Assembly (NCBI GenBank): GCA_964579675.1 | Contig: CAZOIA010000293.1 | Span: 1-5,385 of the forward strand | DNA: 5,385 bases | DNA from: CAZOIA01 sp964579675 | Lineage (GTDB): Bacteria; Planctomycetota; Phycisphaerae; UBA1845; PWPN01 | Direction of reading: 5' to 3' | In this document: in pieces, positions 1 through 4,897 of the stretch | How positions within the stretch are numbered: the stretch's first letter is position 1 | Layout of the letters: every line of letters starts with the position of its first letter | Position numbers and translations under genes: made by a program | Notes under the pieces: model-generated | Databases searched by the model: none | Told to the model about the DNA's origin: nothing | The model's input: only the letters and a program-made list of their open reading frames with translations

Positions 1-106
1 CACGGCTCGGATGCTGCCGCCGCAGGTCGCCCCAGGAATCCGCCGACGGCGTTGCGGCGCGTCGCTGCCTCCACTCGAGCACGCCAACTTCGTCACCGCC
101 GAGCGC

Positions 107-165
107 AAAACGGGCGCTACCCGGAGGAAGGGTCCGCTGCAAGGCAACGCCGCGACTTGCGCCCG
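107..165 (-). terminator. Possible minus-strand attenuator or terminator
   Basis: On the minus strand CGGGCGC (165-159) can pair perfectly with GCGCCCG (117-111), and the second arm is followed directly by TTTT (110-107). The 41-nt interior can form two smaller hairpins: CGTTGC with GCAGCG (149-144 with 140-135) and ACCC with GGGT (133-130 with 122-119). It begins 46 nt after the stop of the leucine-rich small ORF, where an attenuation terminator would be expected. The T run is short and the loop is large, so this is weak as a terminator. No T run follows on the plus strand. Confidence 0.25.
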
Positions 166-198
166 CGCGAACATGCAACTGCCTGCAAAAGAACGACT

Positions 199-204
199 TA
201 CAAT
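199..204 (+). promoter_or_regulatory. Isolated -10-like TACAAT, plus strand
   Basis: TACAAT matches the sigma-70 -10 consensus in five of six positions. No good -35 box lies 16 to 18 bp upstream. If used, transcription would begin near 211, one base beyond the end of the opposing small ORF. The RNA would then run through the two hairpins to the terminator near 403, about 190 nt. The hexamer alone could occur by chance. Confidence 0.2.
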
Positions 205-211
205 CACACGG

Positions 212-322
212 CTAGCGAGGCCCATTTAGCAGAAGAAGCCTCAGCAAAACAAGCACCAGATTCAGGATTGCGTTCGCGAGCCTGATCATCCATACTACGG
301 GTCGAATTCTCTGCGTTTCCAT
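212..322 (-). CDS. Leu-rich 36-aa small ORF: leader peptide or membrane peptide
   Basis: This ORF of 36 codons starts at ATG (322-320) and ends at TAG (214-212). It is preceded by AAGAAAGGAG with a 7-nt gap, which is as good a ribosome site as any in the window. Ten residues are Leu, and Leu, Ile and Val together make up 17 of 36. The last third reads LVLVLLRLLLLNGPR. Two readings fit. First, it could be a branched-chain amino acid attenuation leader: known leaders such as LeuL, IvbL and IlvL have similar length, runs of Leu, Val or Ile, and Arg/Gly/Pro-rich ends. Second, it could be a one-helix membrane peptide (hydrophobic segment about residues 15-33, broken by Arg28) of the type I toxin kind. 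It begins 135 nt downstream of the isomerase stop on the same strand. No clear promoter of its own is visible. I recognise no homologue, and it may be fortuitous. Confidence 0.42.
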   Translation of the reverse strand: METQRIRPVVWMIRLANAILNLVLVLLRLLLLNGPR

Positions 323-352
323 TGTGGGGCTCCTTTCTTGGGGTTCCACGAT
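321..352 (+). other. 13-bp plus-strand RNA hairpin
   Basis: Bases 321-333 can pair with 340-352 around the 6-nt loop TTTCTT. All 13 positions pair if G-U pairs are allowed; four pairs are G-U. The same arms on the minus strand would have A-C mismatches at those four positions, so the fold favours a plus-strand RNA. It lies 4 nt before the terminator hairpin, giving a tandem two-hairpin 3' end. It overlaps the start codon and ribosome site of the opposing small ORF. Confidence 0.45.
330..339 (-). promoter_or_regulatory. Strong ribosome binding site of the small ORF
   Basis: On the minus strand AAGAAAGGAG lies 7 nt before the ATG at 322. It is the main evidence that the 36-codon ORF is translated. 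The site falls in the loop and inner stem of the opposing plus-strand hairpin at 321-352, so an RNA made from the plus strand would be complementary to it. Confidence 0.5.
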
Positions 353-356
353 CCTT

Positions 357-403
357 CCGGGCCGAGGAGTTCTCTTGCCAGGTGAATCCTCGGCTCGGTT
401 TTT
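357..403 (+). terminator. Rho-independent terminator, plus strand
   Basis: CCGGGCCGAGGA (357-368) pairs with TCCTCGGCTCGG (387-398) over 12 bp with one G-U pair. The stem can extend inward by TTC/GAA (370-372 with 384-386) past a bulged G. It is followed immediately by five T (399-403). The minus strand has no T run after the stem and a mismatch in it, so this is not the terminator of the isomerase gene. It implies a plus-strand transcript ending here, either from a gene beyond the left edge or from a short RNA started inside 1-320. Confidence 0.65.
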
Positions 404-457
404 GTCTGATGGCTAAGTGCCAATGGTTTGGGCCAGAACATCGCGATCTTCTCCTCA

Positions 458-1699
458 TCAAGCGTAGCTCGCACCGCCCGGGGCACCATACTTCTCCCCG
501 CGCTGCTTGGCCACCCGGGTCTCGTACCCGCTGGCACGATGGGCGGCCAGGGCGTCCGGCTCGATGCCCATTTCCCTGCGGACCTGGGCGATCAGCGGCC
601 GGGTATCCGTGTAGAACGCCTCCCGCAGCGCCTCCTCCGCCATAACCAGGTCGTCGGCGCCCTGAGCGTCACGCAACCGCTTGCGATCGACCAGCAGGGC
701 CTTGGCGTACAACTCATGGGCGAGCGAGACCGTCTGGATCATGGCCTCGATCTTCGGCTTGAGGTTGTGCGACTGATCCACCATGTAGGCAATCTCGATC
801 TGCCGGCCCCGCTCGTCCTCGGCGGCGACGATCTCGTTGAAGATCCGGAATACCTGGTAGGGGTCGATGCTGCCGAGGGTCAGGTCGTCGTCCGCGTAGC
901 GGCGATCGTTGAAATGGAACCCGCCGAGCATGTCCTCGTCGATCAGCCAGGCGACGATCTGCTCGATGTTCTGGGCCAGGTAGTGGTGCCCGGTGTCCAC
1001 CAGTACGCGGGCCCGGGGACCGGCCGCCTTGGCCAGCAGAAACGCCATGCCCCAGTCGGCAATGTCCGTGTGGTAAAACGCCGGCTCGAACGGCTTGTAC
1101 TCTAGCAGCATCGTCATCGCGCCCGGCATGGTCTTGTGGACTTCCTGAAGGGCCTCGGTGAACCGCCGCTTGCGGGCCCGGATGTCGTCCTGGCCCGGGT
1201 AGTTCGTCCCGTCCGCGAACCACAGCGACAGGTACTTGCTGCCGACGGCCTTGCCCAGCTCCACCGAATCGAGACAGTGCTTAATCGCCTGCCGGCGGAT
1301 CTTCGGGTCGCGGTTGCCGAAGCTGCCGTACTTGTAACACTGATCCTGGAAGACATTCGGGTTGATCGCCCCGATGCCCACGCCGGCCTTGTCCGCGTAG
1401 CCGATGACCTTCTCATCGAAGCCTTGGGGGAAGTCCCACAGCACATGCACTGCCACAGTGGGACAGATCCCGGTGAGTTTGTGAACCTGGGCTGCATCGT
1501 CGAGCTTGTCTTCGATCGACCGGGCAGCCGCCGGCTGGTGGAACTTGCCGAACCGGGTGCCGGTATCCGCGTAGCCCCACGAAGGTGTCTCGATCTTCAG
1601 CGACTTGAGCCGACCCATGATCTCCTGCGGGTCCTGCCCGCGGGCTTGCAGCTCGTCGAGGATTCGTTTCGCACCGTCCGATGTTTCTGAGGCCGCCAT
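458..1699 (-). CDS. rhaI: L-rhamnose isomerase, P. stutzeri-type
   Basis: This 413-residue cytoplasmic TIM-barrel enzyme converts L-rhamnose to L-rhamnulose, the first step of phosphorylative rhamnose use; relatives also act on other aldoses. Conserved landmarks, counted from this start, are PSWG (39-42), LEYKPFEPAFY with metal ligand E200, VDTGHH with D235 and H238, GGFHFND with H262, YADDD with D270 and D272, and VDQSHN with D308 and S310. Their spacing matches, with a constant offset, the metal ligands recalled for the Pseudomonas stutzeri enzyme (E219, D254, H257, H281, D289, D291, D327). All catalytic positions are present. The ATG at 1699 is chosen because GGAG lies 10 nt upstream. The frame stays open to a TTG at 1774, but that codon and an ATG at 1747 sit inside the -35 and -10 boxes. 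The gene is divergent from the rhamnosidase. No minus-strand terminator follows it. Confidence 0.93.
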   Translation of the reverse strand: MAASETSDGAKRILDELQARGQDPQEIMGRLKSLKIETPSWGYADTGTRFGKFHQPAAARSIEDKLDDAAQVHKLTGICPTVAVHVLWDFPQGFDEKVIGYADKAGVGIGAINPNVFQDQCYKYGSFGNRDPKIRRQAIKHCLDSVELGKAVGSKYLSLWFADGTNYPGQDDIRARKRRFTEALQEVHKTMPGAMTMLLEYKPFEPAFYHTDIADWGMAFLLAKAAGPRARVLVDTGHHYLAQNIEQIVAWLIDEDMLGGFHFNDRRYADDDLTLGSIDPYQVFRIFNEIVAAEDERGRQIEIAYMVDQSHNLKPKIEAMIQTVSLAHELYAKALLVDRKRLRDAQGADDLVMAEEALREAFYTDTRPLIAQVRREMGIEPDALAAHRASGYETRVAKQRGEKYGAPGGASYA

Positions 1700-1730
1700 G
1701 CTCGTCACGCTCCGGTTGAGTTTATACCGT

Positions 1731-1795
1731 GCTTGCAGGCGAGCCATGATCCGGCCTGTTGCCACGCCTGTCAAGCACCCGCCAGGCCTGCAAGC
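1731..1795. repeat. Perfect 10-bp inverted repeat flanking the rhaI promoter
   Basis: GCTTGCAGGC (1731-1740) and its exact reverse complement GCCTGCAAGC (1786-1795) are separated by 45 bp. Between them lie both core boxes of the isomerase promoter, and the predicted start of transcription falls in the left arm. Centre-to-centre spacing is 55 bp, about five helical turns. The arms share the GCTTGC core with the neighbouring decamer array. This layout would suit a dimeric regulator that brackets or loops the promoter. The regulator itself is not in the window. Confidence 0.5.
1746..1774 (-). promoter_or_regulatory. rhaI promoter, sigma-70-like
   Basis: On the minus strand a perfect -35 TTGACA (1774-1769) is followed by a 17-bp spacer and a -10-like GATCAT (1751-1746), a 4 of 6 match. 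Transcription would begin near 1739, giving a leader of about 40 nt before the ATG at 1699. A second A/T-rich hexamer, TATAAA, lies at 1725-1720 on the same strand but has no good -35 box. Confidence 0.55.
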
Positions 1796-1862
1796 CGCTT
1801 GCGGCTGCTTGCGACCGCTCGTGGCCGCTTGCGGCTTCTTGCGGCCGCTTGCGGCTTCGCGG
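1795..1862. repeat. Tandem 10-bp repeat array (CCGCTTGCGG)
   Basis: Six consecutive decamers run from 1795 to 1854, with a degenerate seventh to 1862. Units 1, 4 and 6 (1795, 1825, 1845) are identical: CCGCTTGCGG. Units 2, 3 and 5 (1805, 1815, 1835) are variants: CTGCTTGCGA, CCGCTCGTGG and CTTCTTGCGG. Each full unit is an interrupted palindrome, CCGC-TT-GCGG. The 10-bp period puts one unit on each turn of the helix. The array covers about -56 to -123 relative to the predicted isomerase start and about -181 to -248 relative to the rhamnosidase start. It is a candidate cooperative regulator-binding site, but slippage-generated simple sequence is also possible. Confidence 0.7.
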
Positions 1863-2008
1863 ATCTACATTTGTCTCCGCCCTGCGTTCGGCTCAGGGTT
1901 GACCGGGCGGACGACCGCCGGGCTCGCTGAACCTTTCTCCTCGCCCGGCCCTCTCTCTATCGCTTTATCCGCTTGTCGTTCCATTTCCACCTTGCCCGTT
2001 GCGTCGCG

Positions 2009-2036
2009 TTGACACGATCGCTGAAGCGTCTACGAT
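2009..2036 (+). promoter_or_regulatory. Rhamnosidase promoter, sigma-70-like
   Basis: A perfect -35 TTGACA (2009-2014) is followed by a 16-bp spacer and TACGAT (2031-2036), a 4 of 6 match to the -10 consensus. Transcription would begin near 2043, leaving a leader of about 55 nt. This lies downstream of the in-frame TTG at 1999, so translation cannot begin at that TTG if this promoter is used. Confidence 0.55.
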
Positions 2037-2087
2037 ACGGCCCACCGCGTTCGGGATTCATACATTCCACCTTCGCACGCAGCCACG

Positions 2088-2091
2088 GGAG
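2088..2091 (+). promoter_or_regulatory. Ribosome binding site deciding the rhamnosidase start
   Basis: GGAG, within CGGGAG, sits 6 nt before the ATG at 2098. This is the only start in the region with a well-placed Shine-Dalgarno sequence, and it fixes the 821-residue reading. Confidence 0.6.
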
Positions 2092-2097
2092 CGACGC

Positions 2098-4563
2098 ATG
2101 GCCCGCAAGTCAACGCGACAGGCGTTCAAGGGATTATGGATCTGGGGCAGTCCCGGCCTGGCCCACGAGCACCGCAACGAATACGTCTATGCCCGCAAGA
2201 CGGTCCGGCTCGCATCGGAGCCGGTCTCGGCACACGTGCGGGTATCCGCCGACAACCGCTATCAGCTATTCGTGAACGGCAAGTTCGTTTGTCGAGGTCC
2301 CGCGCGGTGTGAGCCTCGATTCCAGGCTTACGACGAGATCGACCTGGGCCCCTACCTGCGCAGAGGCAAGAACTGCATTGCAGCCTTGGCCCACCACTAC
2401 GGCGAAAGCACGTTCCAATCACTGGAACGGGGTGGTTGGGGTTTCCTGCTCGACGGCGAAGTCCGCTGCCGCCGCGGCAAACCCGTGCCGATCCACACGG
2501 ACCGCACATGGAAGGCGATCCGCGCCGACGCCTACAATCGAAAGACCTCCCGATACACCGTCCAGCTCGGCTTCCAGGAGGACTTCGACGGCACCCGGCC
2601 CCCGCTCCACTGGACGAGAGTGCGGTTCAACGATCGCCATTGGCCGGACGCTCACTGCGTTGGCGCCGCAACGATGATGCCTTATGAACACCTTGAGCCC
2701 CGCGCGATTCCCTTCGAGCGGGAGGAACCGGGGCGTTTCGTCGCAATGACCGGTTCGTTCGTCGGCCGGAGCCTGGAGAGCTGCCGCACACACGGCGACC
2801 TCGGTGTGTTGCTGGCCGACGAACGCCGAACCCCTCCCCGCAGGCCCATCTTCCGCAACGTCCCCGCCGGGCTCAAACGCGGCCGAGGCCACATGACCGT
2901 CCTGCCGACACCGGCGGGCCGATTCCATGCCATCGTGATCGACGCCGGCAAGGAGGTCAGCGGCTTCGTGCACCTGGATGTCGAAGCCGCCGGCGGCGAG
3001 ATCATCGACCTGTTCTACACCGAGCACGTTCGCCCCAACGGCGAGGCTGTCGTACGCGCCAAGAACGGCGGACTGGCCAGCATCGCCGACCGCTACCGCT
3101 GCCGAAACGGGCGCCAGCAGCACCAGTTCTCCTCCTGGAAGGGGTTCCGCTACATCCTCGTCGTCTTCCGCGACGTCCGCCGGCCGCTCAAGGTGCACCA
3201 CATCGGCTACACGTTCACCAGCTATCCCGTCGAGCGCCGCGGTGCGTTCGAGTGCAGCGACCCCTTGCTCAACCGCATCTGGGAGACCGGCGTCTACACG
3301 CAGCAACTCTGCATGCACGATTCGTACATGGACTGCCCCTGGCGGGAACAGGCTCAGTGGTGGGGCGACGCCCGCATCCAGTGGCGGGTGAACATGGCCG
3401 CGTTCGGAGATCACGCATTGTTCCGGCGGGGGATCCGCCAGGGTGCTCAATCACAGGTCCACAACGGCCTGACCTACGGGCTCTTCCCATGCGAGTGCCA
3501 CAGTTGCATCCTGCCCGACTACACGCTGGTCTGGATCTGCTCGATCTGGGACTACTACTTCTACACTGGCGACGACTCGCCGATCCATGAGCACTTCGAC
3601 GCCGCCGTGCGCGCCCTGGGCTGGTTCGAGCGGCACGCGGGCCGGGCTCACCTCTGCGGCTATCCGGGTCACGGCCTGTGGTTGTTCCTGGACTGGGCTC
3701 CGCTCTTCAAGGCCGGGTACAACGCAACGTTCACGCTGGAGTACCTGGAGGCCCTGCAGATCGCGGTGAAGATGGCCCGGCACGTTGGCCGGACCGCCGA
3801 GGCCCGCAAGTACGCCGCCTTGGCCCGGCAAGTCGAACGGGCCGCCGTCCGCGCGTTCTGGGACGCACGGGGCAAGCAGTTCTTCGAGGGCTACATCCGC
3901 GAGAAACGCCGGCCCTACCGCCAGGTCGCCCAGCACGGCAACACCTACGCGATCCTGACCGGCATGCAGCCCCGCTGGCACGACCGCATCGCCGGGCGAG
4001 TCGCCTGGATTCTCAAGAACCACGACCGGCTCTTTGCCGACAACAGTGGCGGCAACCTCCACCACCCCAAGGCGAAGTATCCGATCGCGTCCTCATTCTT
4101 CTACGCCTACGTGCTCCAGGCGCTCTTCCAGGCCGGTCGCGGCGTGGATGCTCTGGCCGGCATCCGAAAGCTCTGGGGCCGAATGCTCGAGCAGGACGCG
4201 ACCACATGGTTTGAAACCTGGAATCACGGCCCCGACGTCTACGGCAACAGCAGCGCGTGCCACGCCTGGTCCGCCGGCCCCACCTACCACCTGTCCGAGC
4301 AGGTCGGCGGCGTGACCCCGGTAGCTCCCGGCTTCGAGAAGGTTCGCATCGCCCCTCAGATGTTCGACCTCGCCTGGGCCAGCGTCCGAACCCCGACCCC
4401 ACGAGGCCCTATTGACATCACGTGGCAGCGCGTCGGCAAGGACGGAATCGACCTGAGCATCAGGCTCCCCAAGCGCGTCACCGGCGTAGTGCACCTGCCG
4501 GGTATGCGAAAACGCCATCTCCAACCCGGCATGCACCAGATTGCCCGAAAACTGAAAGCTTAG
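2098..4563 (+). CDS. GH78 alpha-L-rhamnosidase
   Basis: This 821-residue inverting glycoside hydrolase would release terminal alpha-L-rhamnose from rhamnosides. An N-terminal beta-sandwich (about 14-125) carries WIWG and YQLFVNGKFVCRGP. A second beta-sandwich includes DAGKEVSGFVHLDVEAAGG (282-300) and SSWKGFRYILVVF. The (alpha/alpha)6 catalytic barrel starts near 382, and a C-terminal beta-domain includes HAWSAGPTYHLSEQVGG (722 on). The motif DCPWREQAQWWGD gives D412, E417 and D424. With E706 in TTWFETW these match in spacing the acidic residues recalled for Bacillus sp. GL1 RhaB (D567, E572, D579, E841). Size and domain order are normal for the family. The N-terminus, MARKSTRQAFKGLWIWG, has no signal peptide, so the enzyme is probably cytoplasmic and acts on imported oligosaccharides or glycosides. 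It shares a control region with the divergent isomerase, which would take its product. Substrate linkage cannot be read from sequence. Confidence 0.94.
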   Translation: MARKSTRQAFKGLWIWGSPGLAHEHRNEYVYARKTVRLASEPVSAHVRVSADNRYQLFVNGKFVCRGPARCEPRFQAYDEIDLGPYLRRGKNCIAALAHHYGESTFQSLERGGWGFLLDGEVRCRRGKPVPIHTDRTWKAIRADAYNRKTSRYTVQLGFQEDFDGTRPPLHWTRVRFNDRHWPDAHCVGAATMMPYEHLEPRAIPFEREEPGRFVAMTGSFVGRSLESCRTHGDLGVLLADERRTPPRRPIFRNVPAGLKRGRGHMTVLPTPAGRFHAIVIDAGKEVSGFVHLDVEAAGGEIIDLFYTEHVRPNGEAVVRAKNGGLASIADRYRCRNGRQQHQFSSWKGFRYILVVFRDVRRPLKVHHIGYTFTSYPVERRGAFECSDPLLNRIWETGVYTQQLCMHDSYMDCPWREQAQWWGDARIQWRVNMAAFGDHALFRRGIRQGAQSQVHNGLTYGLFPCECHSCILPDYTLVWICSIWDYYFYTGDDSPIHEHFDAAVRALGWFERHAGRAHLCGYPGHGLWLFLDWAPLFKAGYNATFTLEYLEALQIAVKMARHVGRTAEARKYAALARQVERAAVRAFWDARGKQFFEGYIREKRRPYRQVAQHGNTYAILTGMQPRWHDRIAGRVAWILKNHDRLFADNSGGNLHHPKAKYPIASSFFYAYVLQALFQAGRGVDALAGIRKLWGRMLEQDATTWFETWNHGPDVYGNSSACHAWSAGPTYHLSEQVGGVTPVAPGFEKVRIAPQMFDLAWASVRTPTPRGPIDITWQRVGKDGIDLSIRLPKRVTGVVHLPGMRKRHLQPGMHQIARKLKA

Positions 4564-4597
4564 ATAATCATCCGCTGGTAAACGCGGCGGGGGTCCG

Positions 4598-4626
4598 GTG
4601 ATATCTGTAACATCTGTTGTGATAAT
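4598..4626 (+). promoter_or_regulatory. Candidate extended -10 promoter
   Basis: TGT-GATAAT (4618-4626) is an extended -10 with five of six -10 matches. GTGATA (4598-4603), 17 bp upstream, matches the -35 consensus in four of six positions. The start would fall near 4633, giving a leader of about 265 nt for the PKD-repeat gene. It overlaps the palindrome at 4622-4633. Confidence 0.35.
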
Positions 4627-4633
4627 GCATTAT
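4622..4633. repeat. 12-bp perfect palindrome ATAATGCATTAT
   Basis: A perfect dyad overlaps the candidate -10 box at 4621-4626 and reaches the predicted transcription start. It is notable for being A/T-rich in a GC-rich window. This is where a repressor operator would sit, but no regulator is known. Confidence 0.4.
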
Positions 4634-4680
4634 GCGGAATCCCACTGCGCACAAGGCTGGTCCGATCCCTCGATTCATAC

Positions 4681-4704
4681 GGGCTGCCGCGTTCTGGCAG
4701 GCCC
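4681..4704. other. Stable hairpin without T run
   Basis: GGGCTGCC (4681-4688) pairs with GGCAGGCCC (4696-4704) over 8 bp with one bulged G, around a 7-nt loop. No T run follows on either strand, so it is not a classical intrinsic terminator. It lies 118 nt after the rhamnosidase stop and could protect the 3' end of that transcript. Confidence 0.35.
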
Positions 4705-4731
4705 CGCACGCAACCACTGCCAAACCGATTC

Positions 4732-4760
4732 TTGAAGCAGTTCTGAGCGAATTGTACAAT
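4732..4760 (+). promoter_or_regulatory. Candidate promoter of the PKD-repeat gene
   Basis: TTGAAG (4732-4737), a 4 of 6 match to -35, is followed by a 17-bp spacer and TACAAT (4755-4760), a 5 of 6 match to -10. The transcript would start near 4767, leaving a leader of about 130 nt before the ATG at 4898. Confidence 0.45.
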
Positions 4761-4810
4761 GGTCTCCCTATGGCGCGAAAGATTGGCCCGGTACGCACGA
4801 ATACTAGAAA

Positions 4811-4831
4811 TGTAGGGCGGCGTGCCCTATA
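4811..4831 (+). other. Leader hairpin upstream of the PKD-repeat gene
   Basis: TGTAGGGC (4811-4818) pairs with GCCCTATA (4824-4831) around the loop GGCGT; one pair is G-U. It lies in the predicted 5' leader. A smaller ACCC/GGGT hairpin can form further downstream, before the ribosome site. I cannot match the leader to a known riboswitch class. Confidence 0.4.
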
Positions 4832-4884
4832 AACAGGATTTCGTATGACCCTAAAGGGGGTTCGCGCGGCCAAGTCGATCCAAA

Positions 4885-4891
4885 AAGGAGG
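4885..4891 (+). promoter_or_regulatory. Strong ribosome binding site
   Basis: AAGGAGG, preceded by an A run, lies 6 nt before the ATG at 4898. It is a near-perfect Shine-Dalgarno sequence and fixes the start of the last gene. Confidence 0.8.
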
Positions 4892-4897
4892 CAATTG

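Larger units (their letters stand above)
1..211. other. Left-edge stretch, no gene assigned
   Basis: All three plus-strand frames and at least one minus-strand frame stay open here, as expected in GC-rich DNA, so open length means little. Plus frame 1 is open from base 1 to a TGA at 283-285, and plus frame 2 to a TAG at 227-229. Their translations are Arg- and Ala-rich without recognisable motifs. Neither frame shows the strong third-position GC bias of the two real genes in this window. A minus frame is open from the stop at 212-214 to the left edge, but has no convincing start. The stretch could hold the tail of a plus-strand gene or the leader of a minus-strand gene lying off the edge. Confidence 0.4.
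4564..4897. other. Intergenic region, 334 bp
   Basis: This stretch between the rhamnosidase stop and the PKD-protein start is less GC-rich than the flanking genes. It holds two candidate plus-strand promoters, a 12-bp palindrome, and two stable hairpins listed separately. There is also a direct repeat, ATCTGT, at 4603 and 4612. CCGC (4572-4575) can pair with GCGG (4584-4587) just after the rhamnosidase stop, but no T run follows, so no convincing intrinsic terminator for that gene is seen. No RNA gene is recognised. Confidence 0.5.

Noticed and set aside
1..175. Open minus-strand frame from an ATG at 175 to the left edge
   Set aside because: The upstream sequence has only a weak AGGCAG and the translation shows no motif. 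Another minus frame is equally open, so none can be chosen.
1..285. Open plus-strand frame 1 from the left edge to a TGA
   Set aside because: It could be a gene tail, and the terminator at 357-403 would suit that. However, the translation is low-complexity Arg/Ala-rich sequence and all three plus frames are open here, so it is not called.
298..316. GGGTCGAATTCTC, resembling a tRNA T-arm
   Set aside because: It lacks one T of the GGTTCGAATCC pattern, and no acceptor, D or anticodon stems can be built around it.
428..1105. 225-codon plus-strand ORF inside the isomerase gene
   Set aside because: It is antisense to a gene with a full set of catalytic residues. The translation is Val/Leu/Asp-rich without motifs, typical of an antisense shadow in GC-rich DNA.
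1841..1848. GCGGCCGC 8-bp palindrome
   Set aside because: It arises from the junction of two decamer units in the array and needs no separate explanation.
1929..1997. Pyrimidine-rich stretch upstream of the rhamnosidase promoter
   Set aside because: It is compositional bias only; no repeat unit or motif was found in it.
2419..3450. 343-codon minus-strand ORF
   Set aside because: It lies wholly antisense to the rhamnosidase, has no recognisable domains, and its openness follows from the codon bias of the real gene.
3451..4065. 204-codon minus-strand ORF
   Set aside because: It is another antisense shadow of the rhamnosidase, with a Val/Gly/Pro-rich translation and no motifs.
4632..4832. 66-codon plus-strand ORF between the rhamnosidase and the PKD-repeat gene
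   Set aside because: There is no Shine-Dalgarno site, third-position GC is lower than in the real genes, and the translation is unrecognised. The better promoter candidate of the next gene lies inside it. A leaderless transcript from the promoter at 4598-4626 could in principle start at its ATG, so it is set aside rather than excluded.
4568..4894. 108-codon minus-strand ORF in the same intergenic region
   Set aside because: It begins at a TTG formed by the complement of the region just before the PKD gene's start, with no ribosome site and no recognisable domains.
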